Positions 53,785-64,000 of a stretch of 64,000 bases of DNA are shown one piece after another. The stretch's first letter is position 1. The number at the start of each line of letters is the position of its first letter. Below the pieces are notes generated by a model. That model was not told the DNA's origin. It saw only the letters and a list, made by a program, of their open reading frames with translations, and ran no database searches. Source of the DNA: Plasmodium coatneyi (taxonomy: Eukaryota > Apicomplexa > Aconoidasida > Haemosporida > Plasmodiidae); the NCBI RefSeq assembly GCF_001680005.1, contig NC_033562.1:868001-932000 (forward strand). The letters are read 5' to 3'. A program made the position numbers and the translations under genes.

Positions 53785-55792
53785 TGTGCTATCCTTACGT
53801 GAGTTTTCTGGACTTTCATTTTCTCCTTGCCCCCAATATTACACTGCTTTGGAAGCATTCCTGAACATTTTTCCGTTCTTCCCCTTCCGCAAGTAATTAT
53901 TTATTCATTTATTTGTTCATTAATTTATTCTTTTATTTATTCATTCGTTTATTCATTTATTGTTTTATTTTATTAACCGTTCAGGTGATTTTTTTCCCGC
54001 ATTCTACAATTTTTTTCATTTGGCTTGTTAAAAAAAAAAAAAAAAAAAAACTCACACATAAGTCCCTTTTTTACGCATATCTGTTTGGCCATCCTATATA
54101 CCACCCCAATTGTGGCGTCACACTAGTTCTAACGCGGCTATCACGGGCCGTTCGAGGTATTCTCATTTTGTACTATATCTGCCGACGTGTTGCAAAGCAC
54201 CAAATTTAGTCATCTTTGGAATAACCCCCAAGGATACATTTTTCCACACTGTTGGGATTTTACAATGAAAGAATTGTCTTATTTTGGTTCACTTCACGTG
54301 GGTTAAGTTCACCTGCGAGAGTCATTTATGGGGAATGGCACTTTTATCCGTCCACCCTACGTTGCATATTAGCAGACCGCACTTTTGTGAAGGGCTCGTT
54401 TGCCACTACTCCGTTCACTAATGGGAGCATGTTTAACAGCGAACAGTATGTCTTCACAGCGTATGTGCACATATTGCTTAGAAAAGTACACTGTTTTTTC
54501 TGTTGTCTATATAGATATATCTATGGGCAAACACTGGGCATTCTTTGCCTCGAAACTTGCCCCAACATAATGTGCTTTTGCGAACACCGTTTTGTTATTA
54601 ACCGTTCAGGAAAAAAAGTTCTATCATTCCATTTGCAATTTTTTTTTTTTCGCGGAAAAATTATGACCTGTTCAGGTTAAACTTGTTCTCGTAATTCAGC
54701 TAGCACTACATGGCTAGCTGTTTTGATGAGGAAGCGCTTTTTACACCTCCTCCCCCTCATCCGAGGTACATACATACGCGGGTATACCACCGCATAGAGA
54801 GTTAATTAAAACTGGCGTGACCGCAAAGGGAGCAATTTTAAAAGGGATAAACATTCCCATTGCAATGTTTCACGCAGGAAATGAATCAAACTGTTGCACA
54901 ATGGGATATTCCCCTTCGATGTCGCATGCGCCTTTTTCTGACGTACAAACCGCCGTCCACATTCGCATGAAAAACCGCTGGGGACAAAATTTTAAAGATA
55001 GAGTCTGTCCCTTTCGATTTCCTTTCTTTTTCTATAAATCACTTAAAAAATAAAGTGAGAAAAAATTCTTCTTTGCATTTTTTCAGTTCTTCATCAAAAT
55101 GGCCAAAATATGGCGCAGCAGGGGTAAAATGAATCAAAATGGATACACCGCGTCGGTATGCACATGCTAACCCGCATACTTGTTGCCATTTCGCTTTCAT
55201 CATACCAAATAAATATGAAGAATAAAAATGAAGGACTAAAGTGGACAACCAAAATGAATTTCGCCAGAGTTGCACAAAAATTCACGAGCACGGAAAATTG
55301 TTCTTCGTTCGGCAGAACAAATTGGAATATTTGAGCAAAAAAAAAAAAAAAAAATATATATATTTTTTCAAATGACAACATGTGTAAAAGGCGCATCCCC
55401 CACAGGTTGTCCATTTAACAACTGATAAAAACAACATGCTTCATTTGAGAAGAAATCAATTTGCGCATTAGCATTTTGGGAATCCTCCCCCTTTTTTTTT
55501 TCTTCTGTTGCATTCAAATTTGTGTGTCATCTCTGCAGTTAAAATGTTTATCACTGAACCATTTTTGATTCGCAATTTGGGAAAGACATTTCCGTGTGTA
55601 GACGAGAAGAAAAAACATCCTCTTTTTTGCGAACAACTACATTCCGTACAAGTATCAAAATAGTGGCACATTTTGTTGTCTTTATTTTTTGTCGTCTCAA
55701 TGTGAATACTCGTTCGTGCGCGCTTTAAACATGTGCATATACGAATACGTATACCTTCACTTTCATGTGCATACCCGTGAGTGAGGCATAAA
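53785..55792. other. Divergent promoter region between RING/WD gene and claudin-like gene
   Basis: About 2.0 kb with both genes reading away. An irregular TTTATTCA/TTTATT microsatellite spans about 53894-53976; A runs occur at 54029-54049 and 55335-55354. A 142-codon frame at 54252-54680 begins at TTG and looks non-coding. No RNA gene is seen. Confidence 0.5.
53894..53976. repeat. TTTATTCA/TTTATT microsatellite tract
   Basis: Degenerate repeats of ttatttattcatttatttg type, including TTCATT, TTTATT and TTCGTT variants, lie about 110-190 bp upstream of the RING/WD gene start. Simple-sequence promoter tract; it may vary in length. Confidence 0.7.
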
Positions 55793-56186
55793 ATGGACCC
55801 ATACAAGTTTAACAGCTGGATCCGAATTTTAATATGCCTTTGTTCTATCGGCGCGTACCTTTTGATTTCCCTGATGTTGCCCTTGTTTGTGGTTATTACC
55901 TTTCCGCTCGCACTGATGAGGAGACGGCCATTTTCCCTTCTCTTCCTAATTGAGCTTGCATGGGGTTGATTACTTCACGATGTCCACGCACAGGCGAAAA
56001 ATTACAACAGCACACATGTGACACACTTAATGCGTCTTTCCCCTTTAAACTTCACCCCCCCCTCCAAGGCAGTGCACAACTTCGAAACATGGTTCGGGAT
56101 TTTCTTCGTCTGTCCCTATAATGACAACAAGTACATTTCGTGGTATAAGTTTGAAGGGCACATTTGCCACAGCAAGGTAGGAAGGG

Positions 56187-56221
<35 letters not shown>

Positions 56222-57058
56222 GATTACACATTCTCAATCGCTTTATGTGCCCCCATGAATGTCCACCTGTTCGTTCTACCCCTTTTACAACTCAAGTTTC
56301 TTTTGTTACACATTGGGTGAATTGGCCCATTTTATACTCTTGCGCCGCTTCACACTTTTCAGCTGCATGAAGAAACACCCAGGACGAAGAATTACGCCAA
56401 GGAGGCAAGGTCCACCCTGTGCGGCTCCATAAACTTCCTTAAACATTATTTTTTAATAGTAAAAATGAATTCAAGCTATTGTGCCTGACATGGGTTCTCT
56501 CCAAGGGAGGAGCCCCGACGTAGACGCAGAGCTATACATACTCGTACGATTATATAACGCACCTGTGTGCGGATGCAGTATCGCTTCAAACCTCTTGCAT
56601 ACTTCTTCATGCCCACTCCTCTTTACCCCGTTAGGTCTTCATAATCACAGCAATAAACTTACTGATAGTGAAAGGCATGCTGATATACACGCACTTCCGA
56701 GAGCATCCCGAAACCTTTGCGCTGAAGCATGTGCAATTTTGCAACAGACTGATCGTTTTAATAGCGTCTCTGACGATTGCCAACGTTGTGCTGTTTGCCA
56801 TCCCGTTCTTTTTCTTCAACACGCATATGGAGTAACACACACAGAAAAAGGAAAAAAGGAATCAAAGAGGCGAAGAAGCAAAGATTCGATCCCTTTTTCT
56901 TAAACTCACGCACGTGTTCTGCTCATTTCACCTCTGCAGATTTGGTAGAAGGCACTACCTGCACGCCGGGTTCTACATCCTCATGGCGGACTTCCTGTCC
57001 CACTTTTTGATCATCATTTTTTTGAAGAGGTAGGGAGGGGCGTTCCAACAGGAAGACG

Positions 57059-57089
<31 letters not shown>

Positions 57090-57687
57090 GGAGAAGTAAT
57101 GCAAATAAAAGGGAAAAAAAATGAGAACAGGTTGGCAAGTTGTCTAATGGACAAACTTCGCCACGACGGGAGCTAAGCCAAGTGGGCATTACCCATGACG
57201 AGACATATATGCCTCCGTGCGGAAACACTCCCCCCTTTTTGCAGAGATAAAACAATCCTAAAATGCGTCTGCGAATTGGAGCTTTTGCCCTGGGAAAAGA
57301 AGCAGAAGTTGCACGTGCACAACGCAGACTACAATGATACCCTGATTAGTCCCGCCGAGCTGACAAATTACCGTAAGGAAAAGAAAAAAGAAAAAAAAAA
57401 AAAAAAAAGGGAAGAAGAAAAAGGTGGCTTATATATTGTGTATGTCTACTTAAACGAACTTCACAATGATACATCCGCTTTTATGCTGATGATTGGATGT
57501 GTGTCTTCATGTTTGTCTGTCTCTCCTCCCCCCAAATGCTGCCACAGTCCAAGCCATGTTTCAGCAAGAGCATATAACAGAGGACCAACTGAAGAATTTC
57601 TTCGGAACAGACAACTACGAACAGATTTACTACATTATAATGAACAATGTGAAAGCTCAGAAGCAGATGGCGAATGCGTACCCCTAG
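55793..57687 (+). CDS. Claudin-like four-pass membrane protein, seven exons
   Basis: I assembled it from splice signals: 55793-55888 (donor GTGGTT; 55891 with GTTATT is the alternative), 56069-56176, 56363-56458, 56635-56831, 56940-57029, 57245-57372, 57548-57687. All junctions keep frame, giving about 284 aa. TM1 is IRILICLCSIGAYLLISLML. The first loop reads HNFETWFGIFFVCPYNDN then GHICHSK, matching the W-x-G-(L/I)-x-x-x-C ... C pattern of claudin-family first loops. TM2 is FLIVFIITAINLLIVKGMLI, TM3 RLIVLIASLTIANVVLFAIP and TM4 HAGFYILMADFLSHFLIIIF. A cytosolic tail of about 110 residues follows (ELTNYLQAMFQQEHITEDQL, ending MANAYP). I recognise no named Plasmodium family; CLAMP is another claudin-like apicomplexan protein but not obviously this one. 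Exon 1's donor is the least certain point, since the unspliced frame runs on 29 codons to a stop. Confidence 0.78.
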
Positions 57688-58231
57688 ATTTCCAGACGCA
57701 TCCATATACATAATGGTGGTCACATGACTCTGTTCCCCCTTGCAGGGGTGGCAGCATAAAATGGGCCTGACAAGACAAGTGGGATAGCGGCAAAATAACG
57801 ACCCTCCTAATGGAGGGAGATTTACCCAATTTTTTCCTCCTTTTTTATGAACCCCTTTTTGGGGATCCACCTAGGATGCACGTGTAGTCACTCTCCCCAT
57901 TCGAGTATTACTATGATTCGTTTCGCATGGAAGGGAGAAGGTCACTGCACCTCAGCTGAGTAGCGTATTATTTGTTGCCAATTAGGAGGGGCGCATGGAA
58001 ATACGTCCCCCTCAGGAATGATTTAACTTAAAAAAAAGATTATCCCCATTTGGGATTTTTTTTTTTTCTTCAAATATTTGCGACACAAAATGGACGTTCG
58101 TTATATGAATCCAAAAAAAGAAGTAAGGACACACAAAGGGGGCCTTCTCAAACTACAAATTGTGGCTGTCGCCATTTTATTGGCACACCAGGTTCGCATT
58201 CTGTTAAGCTACATTGTGATGGTGCCTGTGG
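57688..58231. other. Convergent 3' flanks of the claudin-like gene and PRORP
   Basis: About 540 bp between tail-to-tail genes. A short T run lies near 58058. No gene or RNA is seen. Confidence 0.5.
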
Positions 58232-61200
58232 TTAGGCCCCCCGTCTGTACACCTTCGAAAAGTCGATGCAGAGGTACCTAACTACGTTGTTGCCGCTTTG
58301 TAAAAAGGGTATATTTTCATTCTGGTAGGATAGGAACGTTTTACTAGGTGTATTAATCTTAATGTGGTAAATACCTTTATCCCTGTAAGATACAATATCA
58401 TCAATATAAAGCTTTGGGTTTTCTAAATTTACAAAAGGCAGCTTGTATGTACTTATTAACTTGGAGAGGTCTATGGAGTTGGATTCTGATTGGCTTAACA
58501 GATCGGATATAAATATTGGTTGCTTAAAGTAAAAAGAAATGAAACTTTTTTTTTTCCATTTTTTTAGAATATAATTTGTGTACTCATTGAAGTAGTGGTT
58601 CTTCATTTTGTCATTCGTGTAAATGTAAATCGGCTTCTGCACACTTCGTACGTCTTTAATGCACTTCACGTAGATGTTGCTGTAGTAGAAGTTTTTTCCG
58701 TCCACTTGTTCGGTTGAACGTTTCTCTTGTGGCTTGTGTGTGGTGCTTGCCTCCTCGAGGGGGACTTGCTTCTTGTTAGGTTTCGTGACAGGTGTACCTT
58801 TGGCGGAAGGAATGTTCGAAATGGCCTCCTCCTCGCCAACTCCGATGGGCAGATTTTCCCCTCGCGAATCACACAAATACGTCTCCATAAAGACATTCTC
58901 CTCCGAGTAGGATACATTATCCTTCTCTCGAAAAGTGAGCTTATTTTTATATTCCTCGAAAAAGCTCACGTGGGAATATTTCCTCTTCTTTATTTGGTCA
59001 TTATAATATTGTTCATTCATGGAAATGTATTTTTTTTCCTTGTTCATATTTTCATTACTTACGAGAACCATGATGTGATTATTCCTGTCAAAAATTATGT
59101 TGTTGTAGACGTGCAGGATTTCCCTTCCGTTGTAGGTTTCCTTGTCCCCACTTCGCGTATAGTTGTCTATAATGACGTTATGGTTTAAGTTTTGGTACTT
59201 GTGGAAATGCTTGGCGAGGCGATCCACGTAGGTGCATATGTTAAAGAGGTTATTGCTCCTGGCTAGGCTCCCCAAAATGTAGTAGTAATCATCGTACATG
59301 TTATAGTTACAGATGTAGAGGCACTTTTCGCTTTCCCATTTTTTTATTATTTCTACATCTGTGGGGTCTAGTTTGTTGAACATCCGTCTGATGTAGGACA
59401 GTGGGTGGGTTCCTCTCCGATCTGCGTTTTCATCACGTTGTTGTGACGCATCTCCGTCTTGTAAATCTTCCTCATTGTCCTGTGGCCCTTCGTCTGCACC
59501 TCCCCTGCGAGGGAGCAAGCTACCCTTTTTCACCTTAATCGTTTTGTTTGGAATGAAGATGCTCGAATTTATGTGGCCCCCATTCTCTGATTCGCATTGC
59601 TGAAGATGCTTCAGTGAATTCTTGTAGTGGTATATTTTTGGAAGGATAATGAGGGGAGTTTCATTATTTCTCTTTTTTATAATTTCCTTCAGAATTTCAA
59701 TTTGCAAAAAACTGAATCGTCCATTTTCCACGTTTTGCTTGTTATAGCCGATGTTCGCTCCGTCTAGGAGGCACGTGTATGTGCCCCGTTCGAACAGTTT
59801 GTTTGTACTTCGTGTGTCGGGCAGGGAGGTTCCCAATTCCTCTCGGGGTAACTCTCCCACGTTCGGCACGCTGCTGTCATGGTCATCTGAGTTCATGCCA
59901 CTTGCATCCATCGTGCACTCACCTCCCCTTTTCGTATCTTTAGTGTTTTCCCCCTCACGGGGTGTATCCACCCCATTTAGGATGGAAAAAAAGTGCTTTA
60001 TTTTAAAAATCTCCTTACTGTTAAACAGGTGGGTAATGAGGATTATATTCACAATGACGATAATGGTATGTTTGAGGGATAGAAAGTACGTGTTAATATT
60101 TTCTTCGCAGTTTTTACAGTTGAAGGTATTTTTTACATTCTCGGTTAGCTTTATAAAAGGGAGTTTTTTTATAATTTTGTTGACCTGATAATAGAGGGTT
60201 CGTTTTTCCTCCTCGTCTACTTCGTCATCGTACTTTTTAATGTTTATGCTCATCGATTCGTAGTTCATTTTGTACAACTCCAGGATGTCCCTCAGTTGGT
60301 CCGTCAAGACACCGCTCAGCAGCTTTGCTTTGCTCTCTTGCGGGGGGGACCTTTCATCAACCTGTTGGTTGGTCGGTTGGTTGGTCCATGCGACACTTTG
60401 CTCGCTCTGCCTAATCAAGTGCTGCACATTTTCGTACACGTAATGAATGAGCTTCAAAATGTAAAGAAGCTTGATCTTCACCCTGTTCTCGTTCATGTGT
60501 TTAAAAATATCAATAAGGAGGTAGTTATTTAGGAGGTACTTTTTGTCTTCCTCGCTCAGATGTGGAATCCTATACTTTTCTACCTCTTCTACGTGTTTTT
60601 CAAAGTTGCTGTAGTCGATATTTTTTATGAGGTTACACCTTTTGTTGTTTATGTGTGTAGATTCATATATGTCTTGTTCCGTTCTGTTTGGAGCGCTGCT
60701 TACACTTTGCACTCCACCGAGGGGGAGGTCCAACACGTGCACCAGGATGTACTTGTAGAACCTCTCCCGGATTGTAATCTTCTTCTGTATCATTTTATTG
60801 ATGGTGAGAAGGTACTCATAAATATAATTGTTCGTAATGTAATAATTGCAAATAGCCAGGAAGGAATTCTCCTGCATTTCTATGTTATGTTTTTTCATTT
60901 TTTCGATGACGCTGATCATGTTGTTTATGTCGTTATACTTGCTACATAAATTGAGGACGTTTCCACATAGGGTACTCATGTTCCTGCATAATTTGTTGTC
61001 CTTTGTGTAGGCCTCCAACAGGTCGTCCAGGTTGGACAGAGCCTTCTTTACATCTTGCTCCTTCAGGCTGTTCCCAATTTCGACCAGGATCTTCCGGTTC
61101 TCCCTCAGCTGCGCTTTCCTTACCTGTCAACGGGTGTAATGGTAATGGTATGGTGTAGTGACGCATTGGACCACCCATGGAGACGTCACACAAATTGCAG

Positions 61201-61457
61201 CCACCATCTGCACATGCACATGCACATGTACATGATCATCGCTCAATAGAACACACACTCGCTGCTGAGCAGTCCCACTCACTACGTGTAAAACTTACGC
61301 TGTCATTTTTCCCACTGGTGGCACTTAAAACTAAAGATGACCTGTTTACCGCAAAGGAGCGGGCAAAGCCAGATATGTGTTTAAAACACACTGTTAGTAT
61401 GAGAAGCACTAACGTTACCCTTTTTGGCAATCCATGTTTTCTTCTATTTAAGAGCAT
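58232..61457 (-). CDS. PRORP: Protein-only RNase P (PRORP), apicoplast-type leader, two exons
   Basis: Removes the 5' leader of pre-tRNA without an RNA subunit. Exon 1 (61457-61299) encodes 53 residues: MLLNRRKHGLPKRVTLVLLI then LTVCFKHISGFARS, a signal peptide followed by a basic transit-like region. The 175-bp intron (61124-61298, GTAAGT..CAG) joins GKNDS to VRKAQLREN. Exon 2 runs 61123-58232, for 1016 aa in all. PPR-like helices span about 60-240. The zinc pair is CKNC (389/392), with the partner His (GIYHI, 973) and Cys (RYLC, 1005). The NYN catalytic core keeps LLDGANIGY (Asp507), YDDYYYILGS (Asp664/665) and YTNDKMKNHYF (Asp891). All four metal-binding aspartates are therefore present, but about 225 residues separate the second and third groups, against about 18 in Arabidopsis PRORP1. 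The leader predicts apicoplast targeting, which fits what is known of Plasmodium PRORP. Confidence 0.92.
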
Positions 61458-62493
61458 TTTATTTCACTGTCCCGCCACACGCACGTCATTCTCCTCTCAC
61501 AGTTGGAAAAACAACTGCCCGCTGTGCAGCGGCGCAGAAAGTCAAAAATGGGCGGAGAGAACTTAACCTACAGAATTACGCAGCATCACAATTTAGGAGA
61601 AGCCTTAAAATAAGATGGTGCGCCATTTAAGATGTGGAAAAAAAAAAAGTCAACTTACACTTTTTTCATCTTTGAATGGCGATCTCCCTTATGATTCCTC
61701 GCCTTCTGTTTAAGCGAAGAGATCCACACATGTTATTTTATTTTTTTCCTTTTTAACACCGTGTAGGTGTTCATATTTTACATGGTTTATTTACAAACAG
61801 GTACGACGTTATGCTTGTTGCGCGTTTAAATGTTCGATGGGGAATGGAAGACGAGTAGGTTAGAGCCGTTTAGCAGCGGTGCTGCCCACGTTTTATAGCG
61901 ATGCCCCTCGACGCGCAAAATAGAAACGCGCAATCACCCTGACGTATATGCAGGCAAATCGAAACACAGCATATAAATAACAATTTAAGAAATCAACTTA
62001 AAAAGGAAAATTAGAATAAGGAATTCGTATTCACGCAGTCATCCCCCTCCTTTTTTTTTTTTTTTTTTCTTTTTTCTAATTTTACAATAATGCATTTGTT
62101 GTGGCAGCATGTAGGAGGGGAGACATGTGTACCGGCTCACGGGAGATACACAAAGAATGAACAAAAAAATAATCACCAACTGGTTGGTAGGCTATTGTGA
62201 TGAATGGGGGGTAGGATCCACAAAAAAAAAAAAAAAAAAAAAAAAAAAACGGAGAGAGAACTACATCATCGCACATTTATGGAAGTATGTAGTTGCAGGT
62301 ACCCACACGAGAGGGGGGACGTCCCTCATCAGGGAAAACACACTAGTGAGCGGTTGCACAGAGGCACACGCCTTTCTGTCGGGTTTGGGGTGAGGTGGAA
62401 TAAACCTCATGTTGGGAAGAAGTGGGAAGAGTTGGGACTCTATACCCTCCCTAGTCGAAGGGAGGATTGCGGTGCTCCATTGTGGACTCCCAC
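61458..62493. other. Intergenic: PRORP upstream region and thioredoxin 3' flank
   Basis: About 1.04 kb. T run at 62051-62069 and a 29-base A run at 62221-62249. Frames on both strands are built on the homopolymers and are not supported as genes. Confidence 0.5.
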
Positions 62494-63573
62494 TTAGCTG
62501 TCCTTGGGAACGCAGTATTTCTGGAAGGCCTTTTCTACATCTCCCTCGTTGGATCCTTCAATCTGGGTAGGTAGGAAAGGGGGGAAGCATGTCAACGTGG
62601 CGGTAGGGACATGCAATGAAATGAATACAGTGAAGTGAATAGAGGGTGTGCACATAACGGGCCCACACGTGGGAATGAAAAAATGGCCAAATGGATTAGG
62701 ACGATGTGGGATGGCCAAAGGGATGCAAAAATGATTCTTACCCGCTCAGTCAAAACCCAGTCATTTTTTATCTGCACGTAAAATAAAAAGGTGGGTAGAG
62801 CCTTTATGTTGTATTCATCCCTTAGCGTCTCATGTATGTCCACATCCACGTCGACAAGCGTCACTGCGTAGGTAATGGTCTGATTCTGCGGAGGAATGAT
62901 AAGGAGAATTCACGTAGGAAAAAGCATATTCGATGTGTGCTACATGTGGGGGTAACATAAATAGGGTGAAGAGATATGAAAAAAGGGAGACGATGAAGCA
63001 GTTTTCTTGCATCTACGCCTCCAACGGCAACTGTTCCACTGCAGTAAAATTACGCCATCCCATGGGCGTCACATGGACTTGCGCTACTGTCCTGTTGCCA
63101 TTGCTGCTACCACTTCTTTTGTGGCCCCTCCTCTTCCCTGCATACCTTAAAGAATCGCTTGATTTTGTTACACGGCTTGCACCAGGTGGCTCCAAACTTC
63201 AAGACCACGGAAACGTTTTTGGTGGACTCCAACACGCCGCTCAAAGTGTCCCCTTCCGCTAGTTCGATATATGTGCTTCCGGCATACTGAGGAGGGAAAA
63301 AAAAAAATGAAAAAAAAGTGTACCCATTTGGGAGGAACAGTTTTCCGTCTCATGAGGGGGTCACCAGGGGGCGGTGCTGCGTTTCATTGCCTCTTCGTCT
63401 CTCAGCTCCCTGCCCCAATAGACTCCCCCTTTGTTCTTCTCTCGTTCATGCTTTACATCCTTGTTCTTCTCCCTGCGCTGCAAAGACGCTTCAATTTGTT
63501 TGTTCCTTTCTTCTGTAGGATGGAAGGTACACACAAGCAAATGGAGTGCCCTATCAATGATATGTAAAAGAGC

Positions 63574-63613
<40 letters not shown>

Positions 63614-63779
63614 TGTGAACGCTCGCGATGGACCAAACGAACTTGTTACCTTCTCCGCGCGTGAGGAAGTTCGGTAAGTACTTCTTCAAGTGCGCATAGA
63701 AATAATTTACGATGAATAAAATTATGACGCCCACGTGGAGCAGCGAAAAGCAAACAGAGCCGATGCAAATAAGCGCCAT
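62494..63779 (-). CDS. Membrane-anchored or secreted thioredoxin-like protein, five exons
   Basis: I assembled the exons by splice signals: 63779-63650, 63512-63457, 63286-63146, 62885-62742, 62562-62494, for 179 aa. Exon 1 encodes a hydrophobic N-terminus (ALICIGSVCFSLLHVGVIIL FIVNYFYAHLKK), a signal anchor or leader. Exon 2 is charged (NKQIEASLQRREKNK); its 3' end is uncertain because the frame stays open to about 63364, and GAT|GTAAAG at 63457 is the only phase-0 donor I favour. Exon 3 holds the redox motif FGATWCKPCNKIKRFF (Cys98/Cys101 in this model). Exon 4 has VTLVDVDVDIHETLRDEYNI and the cis-proline turn KALPTFLFYV. Exon 5 ends IEGSNEGDVEKAFQKYC. The fold is complete. WCKPC differs from the WCGPC of classical thioredoxin, as in some thioredoxin-like proteins. 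It is probably a disulfide reductase in a membrane-bounded compartment; which one is not readable. Confidence 0.85.
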
Positions 63780-64000
63780 GGTGTTTATCCTTGTTCTGCA
63801 GAATACTCCGTTGTACTTTTCTGAGGAGTTAAAAAAGGGGCAACTTTTTTTTCTTTTGACCTATATAGATATATATAGATATATGTACATACGTCCGTTC
63901 GCGGAAATGTCCGCTTGGTCTCAGCATTTACTTGCGTCTGTGTTCCTCTGCAGGAGCACCGTGACAAAGATGGGGTTGTCAAAAAAAGAAGGAAAGAATT
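63780..64000 (+). other. Upstream region of thioredoxin gene, possible start of a further + strand gene
   Basis: At 63970 an ATG opens a frame MGLSKKEGKN that runs off the window. It is preceded by a good acceptor-like tract (tgcgtctgtgttcctctgcag, ending at 63952). This could be the first coding codon after a 5' UTR intron, divergent from the thioredoxin gene. Only ten codons are visible, so this is weak. Confidence 0.25.

Noticed and set aside
54252..54680. 142-codon plus-strand frame in the divergent spacer
   Set aside because: Starts at TTG, has mixed Cys/Phe composition unlike genuine neighbours, and no recognisable domain or splice context.
59000..59120. VSNENMNKE in PRORP as the fourth-aspartate motif with Asp changed to Glu
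   Set aside because: A true YTNDKMKNHYF motif with the family's following KKWKKK context lies further on, so the earlier match falls in the insertion.
61236..61298. PRORP first exon continuing to 61236
   Set aside because: A GTAAGT donor at 61298 and in-frame joining to exon 2 explain the sequence better; the extension ends at a stop.

Overview
The window is nuclear DNA from a malaria parasite, most likely Plasmodium of the vivax/knowlesi/cynomolgi group. The evidence is the gene set itself: an ER HSP70 (BiP) split by an intron behind its signal peptide, apicoplast-type bipartite leaders, and long charged or low-complexity insertions inside conserved enzymes. The DNA also has moderate GC coding regions, 1-5 kb intergenic regions and very many A or T homopolymer runs. 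From memory, BiP, PRP43, OGG1 and the apicoplast Ufd1 lie together on P. falciparum chromosome 9, so the order looks syntenic with that block. I could not search a database, so the species is not fixed.

Layout, left to right. At 1-1167 (-) is the 5' part of BiP, cut by the window edge. It is followed by an unrecognised 433-aa gene (3728-5029, -), a GPN-loop GTPase (5603-6664, -), the DEAH helicase PRP43 (8373-10913, +), a J-domain protein with a reading-frame break in a poly-A run (11222-13223, -) and a 1350-aa basic protein of unknown function (14577-18629, -). At 19624-22936 (-) are two adjacent, diverged copies of one four-pass membrane protein with a cysteine-rich loop. Then come OGG1 (about 24001-25842, +), condensin CAP-G (27100-32556, +), a ZNHIT3-like protein (32998-33729, -), a small basic protein with a C-terminal hydrophobic segment (34891-35268, -), a two-RRM protein with unusually long flanks (40175-41197, +) and an eEF1A methyltransferase of the METTL10 type (43347-44048, +). 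Next are the nine-exon apicoplast Ufd1 (45312-47418, +), a very large RING/WD vesicle-tether-like protein (48205-53784, -), a seven-exon claudin-like four-pass protein (55793-57687, +), apicoplast-type PRORP RNase P (58232-61457, -) and a five-exon membrane-anchored thioredoxin (62494-63779, -). A possible further + strand gene starts at 63970.

Most genes are eukaryotic housekeeping genes and are not an operon. The links I see are functional. BiP and the putative CORVET/HOPS subunit belong to the secretory and endosomal system. Ufd1 and PRORP both carry signal-plus-transit leaders and would serve protein import and tRNA processing in the apicoplast. PRP43, ZNHIT3 and the RRM protein act on RNA. 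Condensin and OGG1 act on chromosomes.

I see no mobile elements, CRISPR, rRNA or convincing tRNA genes. Several gene models needed manual splicing. Exon borders are given from GT..AG signals and frame continuity; ambiguous ones are marked. The least described items are the tandem four-pass paralogues, the claudin-like protein, the two large unknown proteins and the heavily expanded catalytic core of PRORP.
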